Positions 8,948-17,048 of a stretch of DNA of 64,000 nucleotides are shown piece after piece. Made by a program: the position numbers and the translations under genes. Below the pieces are notes generated by a model. It made no database searches, was not told where the DNA came from, and worked only from the letters and a program-made list of their open reading frames with translations. This DNA comes from Salaquimonas pukyongi (GTDB taxonomy: Bacteria > Pseudomonadota > Alphaproteobacteria > Rhizobiales > Rhizobiaceae): NCBI RefSeq assembly GCF_001953055.1, contig NZ_CP019044.1:2604001-2668000 (forward strand). The letters are read 5' to 3'. Numbering within the stretch: the first letter of the stretch is position 1; every line of letters starts with the position of its first letter.

Positions 8948-9724
8948 TCAGCCTACCGCTTTCTTTTTCCCCCGGTTTCTCAGCACGTGGGAATAGTCGG
9001 CATTGTACAGATCGCTGTCGCGGAACTCGGCCTCTCCGAATACCGGCCCGACGAGGATCAACGCCGTGCGGGTGATCTTTGCCTTGCGCACTTCCTCACG
9101 CATTTCAGACAGCGTGGTGCGGATATAGAGTTCATCAGGCCAGGTGGCACGATAGGCAATGATCACCGGGCAACCCTCACCATAATAAGGCTCAAGCGTG
9201 CGCCGCACATGATCGAGATTTCGGATCGACAGGTGGATGGCGAGCGTCGCCCGCGACCGGCCGAGCACGTCCAGCGTCTCATGTTCCGGCATACTGGATG
9301 CCTTCATGCCTGTACGGGTAATGATGATCGTCTGGGCAATTTCCGGCAGGGTCAATTCCGCCTTGAGCCTTGCAGCCGCACCGGCAAAGGCGGGAACGCC
9401 GGGCACCACTTCATAATCGATCCCCAGTACATCAAGACGGCGCATCTGTTCGGCAATCGCCCCGTAGATCGACGGATCTCCCGAATGCACCCGCGCCACA
9501 TCCTTGCCCTGCGCCTGCGCTTTTTCGATTTCGGCAATGATCTCATCAAGATGCATTGGTGCTGTATCCATCACCAGTGCATCGTCAGGGGCGCACGCAA
9601 CGATTTCCTCCGGCACCAGCGAACCGGCATAAAGACAGACCGCGCAACGCTCCACCAGCTTCTGCCCGCGAACGGTGATGAGATCGGCCGCGCCCGGCCC
9701 GGCACCAATAAAATAGACGGTCAT
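8948..9724 (-). CDS. cobM: Precorrin-4 C11-methyltransferase CobM/CbiF
   Basis: SAM-dependent tetrapyrrole methylase acting at C11 of (cobalt-)precorrin-4. It has 258 residues, family length. Motifs are VYFIGAGPGAADLITVRG at the N-terminus, YAGSLVPEE, ARVHSGDPSIYGAIAEQ and YEVVPGVPAFAGAAARLKAELTLPE, which separate CobM/CbiF from the other methylases here. Last gene of the leftward DUF6732-to-cobM series, with its start overlapping the end of the cbiG-cobJ gene (ATGA type). Confidence 0.94.
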   Translation of the reverse strand: MTVYFIGAGPGAADLITVRGQKLVERCAVCLYAGSLVPEEIVACAPDDALVMDTAPMHLDEIIAEIEKAQAQGKDVARVHSGDPSIYGAIAEQMRRLDVLGIDYEVVPGVPAFAGAAARLKAELTLPEIAQTIIITRTGMKASSMPEHETLDVLGRSRATLAIHLSIRNLDHVRRTLEPYYGEGCPVIIAYRATWPDELYIRTTLSEMREEVRKAKITRTALILVGPVFGEAEFRDSDLYNADYSHVLRNRGKKKAVG

Positions 9725-11553
9725 GCCCCGATCCCCGTGCCCTGCTTTGCCGCATAACCGCGCGGAGTATAGACCCAGTTCCGGCCGTCGCCGGTACAGA
9801 TTGTGCGGGTTTCACTCGATCCGACGATCACCACCGTAAGCATGTCGACATCATCCACCTGCAGTTCTGACAGGGGCACAACACGGACCTTCTCTTCCGG
9901 ACGTCCCAGATTGGTTGCCAGAATCACCGGCGTATCAGCCGGGCGATGCTCAAGCAGCACATCCCGCGCATAGGCCAGTTGTGTCCGCCGGCGTTTTGAA
10001 ACCGGATTATAAAAAGAGATGACAAAGTCGCCTTCCGCCGCCGCCTTCACCCGCATCTGGATCGCCTCCCAGGGCGTCAAAAGATCGGAAAGCGAAATCG
10101 TGCAGAAATCATGTCCCAGCGGCGCACCGGCCCGTGCGGCTGCGGCCTGCAACGCCGATATGCCCGGTGAAACCTCAATCCCGATACGCTGTGCTGCATC
10201 GGTCAGGCCCCCCTTGGCGAGCAATTCGAACACCAGCGTTGCCATGGCATAGATACCGGCATCGCCGGAACAGACCAGCGCCACATCCTTGCCGGTGCCT
10301 GCCAGTTCCATGGCATGGCGCACCCGGTCCTCCTCCTTGCCCAGATCAAAATCATGCCGGGTTTTACCGCCGGAGATATCGCCTATCAAATCGAGATAAA
10401 GCGAATAGCCGACCAGATCGCTTGCCGCACCGATCATCCGGGCAACCTCCGGCGAACGCCAGCCTTCCTGCCCCGGCCCGATGCCGACGACAAAAAGCCG
10501 TCCGCGTTGCCTGCCTGTTTTTTTCATTGTTGCTTCCGTGAACACGTGGCCAGAGCGGGCAATTGCCGCCGTTGCCCGTTTCGATTTTCGTTTTGGTTGA
10601 ACCAGTTCCGCCCCCTCACCGGCCGCCGCCAGGGCCGCACCTTCGGCAACCCCGTGGCAACCAACCTCGGCGAAAACAATATCAGAGGGGGTTGCAAGCC
10701 TCGGCGTTTCCGTTTCCAGGGTGTCGGCAGAAAAGAAACGTGCCGGCACGCCGAAATGGCCTGCAACGGCATGAATGGCTGCTTCGTCCGCCTTAACATC
10801 GATGGAGGCAACCATCGCCACGGCTTGTGGCGCCACATTGGAAATCCCAAGGGTTTCAACCGCCAATGCGATGGCCTCCTGCCGGTCGCATCCCCGCTCA
10901 CAGCCCATACCGAGAACGCACGTCTTTGGCACATAATGCAAATCGAGCGGTCCGCAGGCCTGCGGCCTGTCGCTGGCGATCAGCTGCACGCTGCCTTCAT
11001 CTGAAACCGGCAGATCGGCCTTTTCGAGCCAGGAACACGCACCGGCAAGCCGCGCCTGCTCGCCCGCCAGCAAAGCCGCCATAACGGGTTTGGCGTTTTG
11101 CGGATCGGCAAGTGCCCAGCCATCAGGCGGTGCATCCAGGGCAATGCCAAATCGAAGATCACCCGCCGTGGTGATCGCCGCATGGCCCTGCAAGGCAACA
11201 GCAATCTTTCGCGCAAGATCGTTGGCGCCACGGTGCCCGCCCAGCAGCGGTACAGCCGAACTGCCGTCCTCGGCGACGGCAATTACCGGCGGCTCCTTCT
11301 GCTTGTCGGACAGATGCGGCGCCAGAATTCTGATGAGCGATCCTGCCGCCATGATGCCGATAACCGGACGCCCGGCGCTGAATGCTTCGGCAATGGCATC
11401 GCCGATGCGCTCGGCATGCTGCGATGCGCCATCAGCCCGCCCTTCCGGCGCAACCGTCTGGCCGCCCATACAGCCGGCAATTTTCTCTGCAACAGCCAAA
11501 CCGGTTTCCGAAAGAACGGCAATCAGCGGATTATCAAGGTTGGGGCGGCTCAT
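9721..11553 (-). CDS. CbiG-CobJ fusion: cobalt-precorrin-5A hydrolase plus precorrin-3B C17-methyltransferase
   Basis: 610 residues with two enzymes. Residues about 10-335 are CbiG-like: an N-terminal domain with IMAAGSLIRILAPHL, GGHRGAND at 105-112, and a C-terminal CobE/CbiG_C domain starting near 211 with CVLGMGCERGCD. Residues about 351-606 are CobJ/CbiH, starting LFVVGIGPGQ, with SGDAGIYAMA and EVSPGISALQAAAARAGAPLGHDF. CbiG opens the lactone and removes acetaldehyde in the oxygen-independent route; CobJ/CbiH does C17 methylation and ring contraction. The start chosen is ATG 11553, 5 bp after cobI; the open frame runs on to 11670 without family similarity. Confidence 0.9.
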   Translation of the reverse strand: MSRPNLDNPLIAVLSETGLAVAEKIAGCMGGQTVAPEGRADGASQHAERIGDAIAEAFSAGRPVIGIMAAGSLIRILAPHLSDKQKEPPVIAVAEDGSSAVPLLGGHRGANDLARKIAVALQGHAAITTAGDLRFGIALDAPPDGWALADPQNAKPVMAALLAGEQARLAGACSWLEKADLPVSDEGSVQLIASDRPQACGPLDLHYVPKTCVLGMGCERGCDRQEAIALAVETLGISNVAPQAVAMVASIDVKADEAAIHAVAGHFGVPARFFSADTLETETPRLATPSDIVFAEVGCHGVAEGAALAAAGEGAELVQPKRKSKRATAAIARSGHVFTEATMKKTGRQRGRLFVVGIGPGQEGWRSPEVARMIGAASDLVGYSLYLDLIGDISGGKTRHDFDLGKEEDRVRHAMELAGTGKDVALVCSGDAGIYAMATLVFELLAKGGLTDAAQRIGIEVSPGISALQAAAARAGAPLGHDFCTISLSDLLTPWEAIQMRVKAAAEGDFVISFYNPVSKRRRTQLAYARDVLLEHRPADTPVILATNLGRPEEKVRVVPLSELQVDDVDMLTVVIVGSSETRTICTGDGRNWVYTPRGYAAKQGTGIGA

Positions 11554-11558
11554 GGCGC

Positions 11559-12320
11559 TCAGGCATCCTCCGCCAGGGATTGAACGGGAATAGCTTGCCG
11601 CACCACCCAGTTTTCCGCGCCCTTGTAAATCAGGATCATGGAAAAATACGGCGCCTTGCCTGCATCGCATTCATCGAGCGGCAGAACCTGCTGGTTTTCA
11701 AGCGTCACCCGCTCAAGATAGCCCGCCTGGGCAATTAGTCCCATGCGCTCGATCAGCGCCCTGATACGGGAAAAATGCCTGCCGACCTTGATGATCGCGA
11801 CCGCATCGCTTGCCTCGATCTGGGCCTGCAAGACCTCATCCGGCAAGGGGCCGGGCAAGACCGTCAGCACGTCATTGCGGGCGGCAAGCGGGCGCTGCAA
11901 GGCCGCCGCTGATGCCATCAGCGAGGAAACACCAGGAACAATTTCGCAGGTGAAACGGTCCGACAGCCGCTCGAAGAGATACATGAACGATCCGTAGAAA
12001 AACGGATCGCCCTCACACAGCACGACTACATCGCTGCCGGCTGCCAGATGACCGGCGATGTCTTCTGCTGCCGCATCGTAAATGGCAGCCGCGGGAAAAC
12101 GCTCCACGCGCATCGGAATGACAATCGGAATCTCCGTCTGCTGCTCCGTCAGGAATCCCGAAACGATGGAACGGGCGAAGCTGTCGCCATCATCGGGAGC
12201 CGGATAGGCAACGACTTTTGCGCTGGACACAATGCGATGGGCTTTCAGCGTAATCAGTTCCGGATCGCCGGGCCCCACGCCAATACCGTATAAAACGCCC
12301 TTTTTGTTGCGGCACTTCAT
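11559..12320 (-). CDS. cobI: Precorrin-2 C20-methyltransferase CobI/CbiL
   Basis: Converts (cobalt-)precorrin-2 to (cobalt-)precorrin-3 with SAM. 253 residues from ATG 12320, which overlaps the cobL stop in an ATGA junction; a longer frame to 12353 lies inside cobL. Family motifs: LYGIGVGPGDPELITLKA at the N-terminus, VVLCEGDPFFYGSFMYLFERL, EIVPGVSSLMASAAALQRPLA. Sits between cobL and the cbiG-cobJ gene, so consecutive methylases of the pathway are translated from one message. Confidence 0.93.
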   Translation of the reverse strand: MKCRNKKGVLYGIGVGPGDPELITLKAHRIVSSAKVVAYPAPDDGDSFARSIVSGFLTEQQTEIPIVIPMRVERFPAAAIYDAAAEDIAGHLAAGSDVVVLCEGDPFFYGSFMYLFERLSDRFTCEIVPGVSSLMASAAALQRPLAARNDVLTVLPGPLPDEVLQAQIEASDAVAIIKVGRHFSRIRALIERMGLIAQAGYLERVTLENQQVLPLDECDAGKAPYFSMILIYKGAENWVVRQAIPVQSLAEDA

Positions 12321-13537
12321 GGCTTGGTCACCGCTCCCTTGATGACCGTCCACTGGGTTACCGTCATATGGGGTTTCATTGCGCGATAACGGCCAACCGG
12401 AACCGCTTCGCTCGCCGCAATCCGCTCCAGCGTCCCGCCATGTTTTCCCGCAAGCACAACCAGCCGTGCTTCGCTCTCAAGCGTCACCGCATTGGCGGCC
12501 AGCCTGCCGCCAGGCCTGAGAGCCCGCCATGCGGTTTCGAATACGTCCTTCTTTGACAGCCCGCCACCGATGAACACCGCATCGGGAGCGGGCAGGCCCC
12601 GGAGCGCTTCCGGCGCTTCGCCCGAAACGATCTGCAGTTTCGGTACACCCAGGGTCAGCCGGTTTTTGTTGATCATTTCGCAGCGCGCCACATCAGGCTC
12701 GATGGCAATGGCACTTGCCCCGCGCGCTGCCCGCATCCATTCGATCGAGACAGAACCGCAGCCCGCCCCGACATCCCACAACAGCGCGTCGGGATATGGC
12801 TGCAGGGCGGAAAGCGTTGCCGCCCGTACCGCGCGTTTGGTCAACTGGCCGTCATGCTCGAAAGCACTGTCCGGCAGGCCACCCGTGCGCGAGAAGGCTT
12901 CAACACCGGCATCGGCCACACATTCGATGGCCAGCACGTGAAAATCGGGTGCCTTGCGCCGCCAGTTCGCCGCGATGCCATCAATGCGCTTTTCCTTCGG
13001 TCCGCCGAGACTGGCAAGAACACTCATGGGACTTTGCGAAAAACCTCGCCGTTTCAGAAAAGCGGCGACTTCCTTCGGGCTGTCGCCGTCGCGGGTCAGC
13101 ACCAGCAGCCGGACACCTGGGGCAAAATGCGGGATGATCTGCTCTGCTGCCCGGCCATGGACGGTAACCGTCTCCACATCGGCAAGGCTCCAGCCCATCC
13201 GGCAGGCCGCCCACTGAAAAGCCGAAAGTTGCGGGAAAAACTGCACCTGCGCCGCCGGAATACTCTTCAAAATACGCGCGCCCACCGAATACCAGAGCGG
13301 GTCTCCGGTCACCAGTATGACGATCCGCCTGCCCTTGTGGCGCCTGATCTCGTCGATCATGGCATCAAATGGCGACGGCCATGCAACGCGCCTTGCGGTC
13401 ACATTATCCGCCAGCTTGTGGTGACGGTCGCCGCCGATGATGATCTCGGCTTTCTCAACCAGGCTGCGAGCCTCCGCAGACAGGCCGTCCATGCCATCCT
13501 CGCCTATGCCTATTATGGAGAGCCAGGGTCTGGACAT
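12317..13537 (-). CDS. cobL: Precorrin-6Y C5,15-methyltransferase (decarboxylating) CobL
   Basis: Bifunctional enzyme that methylates C5 and C15 and removes the C12 acetate carboxyl. 406 residues from the ATG at 13537. The N-terminal half is CbiE-like (LSIIGIGEDGMDGLSAEA, VTGDPLWYSVGARIL); the C-terminal half is a CbiT-like Rossmann methyltransferase with LLWDVGAGCGSVSIEW and AIEPD. The open frame reaches 13927 inside cobH, but the upstream part is low-complexity shadow sequence. It lies 7 bp after cobH and overlaps cobI. Confidence 0.94.
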   Translation of the reverse strand: MSRPWLSIIGIGEDGMDGLSAEARSLVEKAEIIIGGDRHHKLADNVTARRVAWPSPFDAMIDEIRRHKGRRIVILVTGDPLWYSVGARILKSIPAAQVQFFPQLSAFQWAACRMGWSLADVETVTVHGRAAEQIIPHFAPGVRLLVLTRDGDSPKEVAAFLKRRGFSQSPMSVLASLGGPKEKRIDGIAANWRRKAPDFHVLAIECVADAGVEAFSRTGGLPDSAFEHDGQLTKRAVRAATLSALQPYPDALLWDVGAGCGSVSIEWMRAARGASAIAIEPDVARCEMINKNRLTLGVPKLQIVSGEAPEALRGLPAPDAVFIGGGLSKKDVFETAWRALRPGGRLAANAVTLESEARLVVLAGKHGGTLERIAASEAVPVGRYRAMKPHMTVTQWTVIKGAVTKP

Positions 13538-13544
13538 CACAGCC

Positions 13545-14180
13545 TCAGGATTTGCCCGTGGCAAGATAGGCAAGTGCATTGACAACCGATGATGCCATGG
13601 CGCTGCCGCCGCGTCTGCCTTGCACGGTGATGAAGTGTGTCCCGCGCGGGTTTTTCGCCAGTTCCTCCTTCGATTCAACCGCACCGACAAAGCCCACCGG
13701 CAGTCCCACGACAAGCGCCGGAAGGCCCGCCCCTTCGTCAAGGCGTTCCAACAGGCGGAAAAGGGCCGTTGGCGCATTTCCGATAACGCAGATCGACCCG
13801 TCAAGATCATCCCACAAATCCACCGCCGAAGCAGTGCGCGTATTCTTTGCCGCCTTGCCATGAAAGCCGGCGCGCGGATCGTTGAGGGTGCACACAAGGC
13901 GCGATGCCCCCGGCAGGTTTCGCTCAATAATGCCGGCCTTCACCATCTCCACGTCGCAGTAGACCGGACAATTGTTTTGAAGCGCGGCAACACCCGCCTC
14001 CGCTGCTCCTTCGGAATAGGCAAGATCATCGACAACACCGGTCATGCCGCAAGCATGAATCAGCCGGACCGCGACACGTTGCATGGCAGCAGAATGGGCG
14101 GACAGATCCACTTCCCCTTCGATGGTCTCGAAAGAGAGCCTGTAAATCTCGGCCGGATCGCGGAGATAATCGAGCGGCAT
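13545..14180 (-). CDS. cobH: Precorrin-8X methylmutase CobH/CbiC
   Basis: Moves the C11 methyl group to C12, giving (hydrogeno/cobyrinic) acid. 211 residues, normal for the family. The catalytic His is in VRLIHACGMTG at about residue 43, the position expected for CobH. DDLAYSEGAAEAGVAALQ and the C-terminal GRRGGSAMASSVVNALAYLA are also family features. The start is 1 bp after the cbiX stop, indicating tight coupling with the neighbouring genes. Confidence 0.94.
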   Translation of the reverse strand: MPLDYLRDPAEIYRLSFETIEGEVDLSAHSAAMQRVAVRLIHACGMTGVVDDLAYSEGAAEAGVAALQNNCPVYCDVEMVKAGIIERNLPGASRLVCTLNDPRAGFHGKAAKNTRTASAVDLWDDLDGSICVIGNAPTALFRLLERLDEGAGLPALVVGLPVGFVGAVESKEELAKNPRGTHFITVQGRRGGSAMASSVVNALAYLATGKS

Positions 14181-14181
14181 A

Positions 14182-15348
14182 TTATTTCGGTTTCATCGAA
14201 CGGGGCCCGTGGGGATGATCGGCATGGGGATAGGGATGGTGGTGATGACCGTCATGCCCGTGCCCTTGGCTGTGATCGTGGCCATGGTTGTGATGGTGAT
14301 GGTCATGTGCGTGGCCATCATGGTCATGATCGTGCGTATGCAGCGGCGTCCAGGGCAGGCCGTGCTGTTTGCAAAACGCTTCATCCCGGCAGGATGCATC
14401 GCAATCGCCGTTGCAGGGGCAGTTCTCCAGCCCGCCGCCGATGCCTTCCACGTGATGATGGTGGCTTTCCTGGGCCTGGCCAACATCCGCTTCAAAGCCC
14501 AGAACCTGTTCGCGGTATTTGCACATCTGGCAGTTCATGACAGCCGAACCATCGAGGATTTCGACCAGCCTGTCCTCGAACGTGTCGATTACCAGTGGAT
14601 GGTCGTTGAGATAACCCGCCTTGACGAATTCGATATCCGGGTGGCGCGCTGCAACCGTATCAGCATAGCTGTAAATGCGTTTCACCAGCACACCGGTGAA
14701 CAGAAAATAGGGAAAAACGATAATCCGCTTGTAGCCGAGCCTTGCCGCATGTTCGAGTCCCGGCTCAACCAGCGGAAAGGTCACGCCGGAATAGCAGGTT
14801 TCCCCCCAGCCGAAACCCATGCCCTCCCACAACATGCGCATCACCTTGGCAACATTGGAATTGGCATCGGGATCAGACGCCCCGCGCCCCACCACCATCA
14901 GCAGGGTTTCATGACGCGCAACGCCTGGTCCGGCAGCTGCAATCGCTTCCTCGATCCGCTCGCCTGCCGCGCGGATCATCTTCAGATCCACGCCCAGCTC
15001 CCGGCCATACTGGATGGTCATTTCCGGATTCTGGGCTGCATAGGTGTTGAGCACGGAAGGAATGTCATTTTTTGCATGGCCTGCGGCAAAAAGCATGCCG
15101 GGCACGGCAAGCACCCGTTTGACGCCCTTTTCCTTCAGCCTGTCGAGGCCGGCGTGAATGACCGGATTGCAGAACTCGAGATAGCCATACTCAATCGGCA
15201 CCTGCGGATAGCGCGCCTTGAGCGCCTGCGACAGCGTCGCGAATTCCTTTGCAGCATTCTGGTTGCGGCTGCCATGGCCGCAGATCATGATGCCGGTATC
15301 GGCAGGAAGGCTGGCGACCGTGGATCGGGCATCGGGCAACTGCGTCAT
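14182..15348 (-). CDS. cbiX: Long-form sirohydrochlorin cobaltochelatase CbiX with Fe-S motif and His-rich tail
   Basis: Two-lobed class II chelatase, 388 residues. The N-terminal lobe carries MICGHGSRN (His25) and FAAGHAKND (His91), the metal-binding histidines of CbiX. The second lobe is degenerate. Cys273 and Cys276 in MNCQMCKYREQV match the CxxC reported for the Fe-S cluster of long CbiX proteins; more cysteines lie at about 310-326. Residues 337-380 contain 22 histidines, a likely cobalt store. It would insert Co(II) into sirohydrochlorin (early insertion); a SirB-like ferrochelatase role for siroheme cannot be excluded. It overlaps the DUF6732 gene by 4 bp. Confidence 0.9.
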   Translation of the reverse strand: MTQLPDARSTVASLPADTGIMICGHGSRNQNAAKEFATLSQALKARYPQVPIEYGYLEFCNPVIHAGLDRLKEKGVKRVLAVPGMLFAAGHAKNDIPSVLNTYAAQNPEMTIQYGRELGVDLKMIRAAGERIEEAIAAAGPGVARHETLLMVVGRGASDPDANSNVAKVMRMLWEGMGFGWGETCYSGVTFPLVEPGLEHAARLGYKRIIVFPYFLFTGVLVKRIYSYADTVAARHPDIEFVKAGYLNDHPLVIDTFEDRLVEILDGSAVMNCQMCKYREQVLGFEADVGQAQESHHHHVEGIGGGLENCPCNGDCDASCRDEAFCKQHGLPWTPLHTHDHDHDGHAHDHHHHNHGHDHSQGHGHDGHHHHPYPHADHPHGPRSMKPK

Positions 15349-15575
15349 GCTTCCGCGCCTGCCGGTTCACCGGCTTCTTCGGCTGCCTGCTCTGCCTCGG
15401 CTTCCTCGGCATCGAGCTTGCGCTTTCCAAGCCACGCGGCAATCGCCGCAGCACCAACAGCAGCACCCACTGCCACCCAATGGCTGTGCCCGGCCAATTC
15501 ACCCACATGGCCAAGATGGGCATGGGCCTGGCCAACCCATCCAATTGTCAGGATCAGAAAAAAAACTGCACGCAT
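15345..15575 (-). CDS. Small exported DUF6732-type protein at head of the cbiX operon
   Basis: A 76-residue protein from ATG 15575, preceded by GGGAG at good spacing; the open frame runs to 15716 without support. Residues 1-18 form a signal peptide ending in QAHA, then a short histidine-bearing stretch HLGHVGELAGHSHW, one membrane segment (about 34-48), and an acidic Ala/Glu-rich tail. The pattern resembles DUF6732-family proteins, from memory. Its stop overlaps the cbiX start (ATGA). Because the His cluster lies at the membrane and the next gene is a cobaltochelatase, a metal-related role is plausible but not shown. Confidence 0.72.
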   Translation of the reverse strand: MRAVFFLILTIGWVGQAHAHLGHVGELAGHSHWVAVGAAVGAAAIAAWLGKRKLDAEEAEAEQAAEEAGEPAGAEA

Positions 15576-15869
15576 GGTTTGCTCCCGCCTGTTCATCATC
15601 GACGGCTGAGATAAGAAACCGGACTTCTGCGGGAAACAGGAAAAAGCCGCCATTAAAGGCGGACCATTCGAGCTCTGACAGTTCCGGACTTGGTTCCCTG
15701 TTTGGGTCAACCGCACCAGAATCGGTTTCAGCCCCTTCGTTCCGCCTTGCGAAAACGAGGCACCGTCATTGGCGGCAACCTAACGGCCACCCATGGCAAG
15801 GTCAAACGGATTCCCGACTGCGGCGGGCCCAATTGCGACGCAATGGTAGACAACAGACCAAAACTGCCA
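15576..15869 (-). promoter_or_regulatory. Leader of the DUF6732-cbiX-cobH operon with internal intrinsic terminator
   Basis: No protein-coding gene is supported here. On the minus strand a GC hairpin (CCGCC, six-base loop, GGCGG; about 15647-15662) is followed by five T residues (15645-15641), ending 66 bp before the ATG at 15575. It can end the upstream cobO/terB transcript, or attenuate the cbiX operon if a promoter lies within 15670-15869. I could not match the preceding 200 bases to the cobalamin riboswitch: no GCCACTG box is visible. Confidence 0.5.
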
Positions 15870-16301
15870 TCAGTTGTTGGCAGCGGAGATATCCTCTGGC
15901 GTCAGGCCGAGAACACCGGCCGTCTTTCGGATCAGCTCTGCCTCGCTGCTGTCGAGGTGGCCATCGGATTTCGCGATGCGAAGCAGGTGCACCAGCAGTG
16001 CTCTTTTTCGCTCGATATCGTGCCCGGCAAACATCGCAGCAGCATCCCAGGCCGTCGTCTCGTAGCCGAAATCCTTCAGATACTGCAGGACCCCGGGAAT
16101 ATCCTCTTCCTTGAGGTTGAAGGCATTGCCGCAGATGCGCTTGAAGGCATCAAGCTCTTCCGGTTTCAACTCACCGTCGGCAAAAATCATCCGGACAAGC
16201 AGGATCAGTTCCGACGTCAGTTGCAGGTCGTCTGCCACCTTGCCGAGCGAGGGATTGTTGCCCATGAACCGGCTGAACTTTTCGACAAAGGTCTCGGCCA
16301 T
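15870..16301 (-). CDS. TerB-like (tellurite-resistance TerB domain) protein in the B12 operon
   Basis: 143 residues, almost entirely one TerB-like helical domain. The first half has LILLVRMIFADGELKPEELDAF and the second LLRIAKSDGHLDSSEAELIRKTAGVLGL; these repeated acidic DG.L motifs are the proposed metal-binding sites of the fold. No signal peptide. It follows cobO by 99 bp on the same strand and is the last gene before a terminator, so it is probably cotranscribed with the riboswitch-controlled cob genes. Function unknown; tellurite resistance is only the family name. Confidence 0.78.
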   Translation of the reverse strand: MAETFVEKFSRFMGNNPSLGKVADDLQLTSELILLVRMIFADGELKPEELDAFKRICGNAFNLKEEDIPGVLQYLKDFGYETTAWDAAAMFAGHDIERKRALLVHLLRIAKSDGHLDSSEAELIRKTAGVLGLTPEDISAANN

Positions 16302-16400
16302 GGCGCTTGATTCCCCGGTGAGTTTTCAATGCGAAGACCATGCCGGAGCGCGCCAGCAATTACAATGCAGCTTCCTGCCGCAGTTCACAGTGTGATCGGC

Positions 16401-17039
16401 TTAGAACTCCACGCCCACCTGTGCTTTCACACCGGAGCGGAAGGGATGTTTTATCATCTCCATCTCCGTGACCAGATCGGCAAATTCGATGAGTTCTTCC
16501 TTGGCGTTTCGGCCGGTGATGATGACATGCTTCATCTCCGGCTTGTCCTTCAAGAACCCGATCACCTCTTCCACATCCAGATAGTCGTAGCGCAGCACGA
16601 TGTTCAATTCGTCAAGCAGTACCATGTCGAGCTTCTCGTCCATGATCATCGCCTTGGCCTTGTCCCAGGCCTGACGCGCGGCGGTGATGTCGCGCTGGCG
16701 GTCCTGCGTTTCCCAGGTAAAGCCCTCGCCCATGGTGGCCATCTCCACCTGATCGGGAAAGGCTTCCAATACCTTGCGCTCGCCCGTGCCCCACTTGCCC
16801 TTGACGAACTGAACAACGCCCACCCGCATGTCATTGCCGATGGCCCGGAAGATCATGCCGAAGGCCGCCGTCGACTTGCCCTTTCCCTTGCCGGTATGGA
16901 CGATCACCAATCCCTTCTCGACGGTCTTGGTGGCAATGATCTTGTCGCGCGCCGCCTTCTTCTTTTTCATCTTCTCGGCATGGCGGGCGTCCAGTTCCTC
17001 CTCGCTCATGTTCTTCAACTTGTCGGATTTTTCAGCCAT
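16401..17039 (-). CDS. cobO: Cob(I)yrinic acid a,c-diamide adenosyltransferase CobO
   Basis: Corrinoid adenosyltransferase (CobA/BtuR/CobO family) that transfers the 5'-deoxyadenosyl group of ATP to reduced cobalt. 212 residues. The P-loop VHTGKGKGKSTAAFG lies at about 48-61; VGVVQFVKGKWGTGE, FTWETQDRQ, LDELNIVLRYDYLD and HVIITGRNA follow in family order. The N-terminal 40 residues are charged and helical. The gene starts 9 bp after the cupin gene. Confidence 0.95.
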   Translation of the reverse strand: MAEKSDKLKNMSEEELDARHAEKMKKKKAARDKIIATKTVEKGLVIVHTGKGKGKSTAAFGMIFRAIGNDMRVGVVQFVKGKWGTGERKVLEAFPDQVEMATMGEGFTWETQDRQRDITAARQAWDKAKAMIMDEKLDMVLLDELNIVLRYDYLDVEEVIGFLKDKPEMKHVIITGRNAKEELIEFADLVTEMEMIKHPFRSGVKAQVGVEF

Positions 17040-17048
17040 GCCTGCTCC

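Noticed and set aside
14209-15609. A 466-codon plus-strand frame antisense to cbiX
   Set aside because: Its Met/Val repeats at the start are the reverse reading of the CbiX His tail codons; no domain is recognisable and no good ribosome site precedes it.
15640-15869. A second cobalamin riboswitch upstream of the cbiX operon
   Set aside because: GGGAAC and CTGTC-like pieces are present, but the GCCACTG box and the order of conserved segments seen at 24104-24307 are missing.
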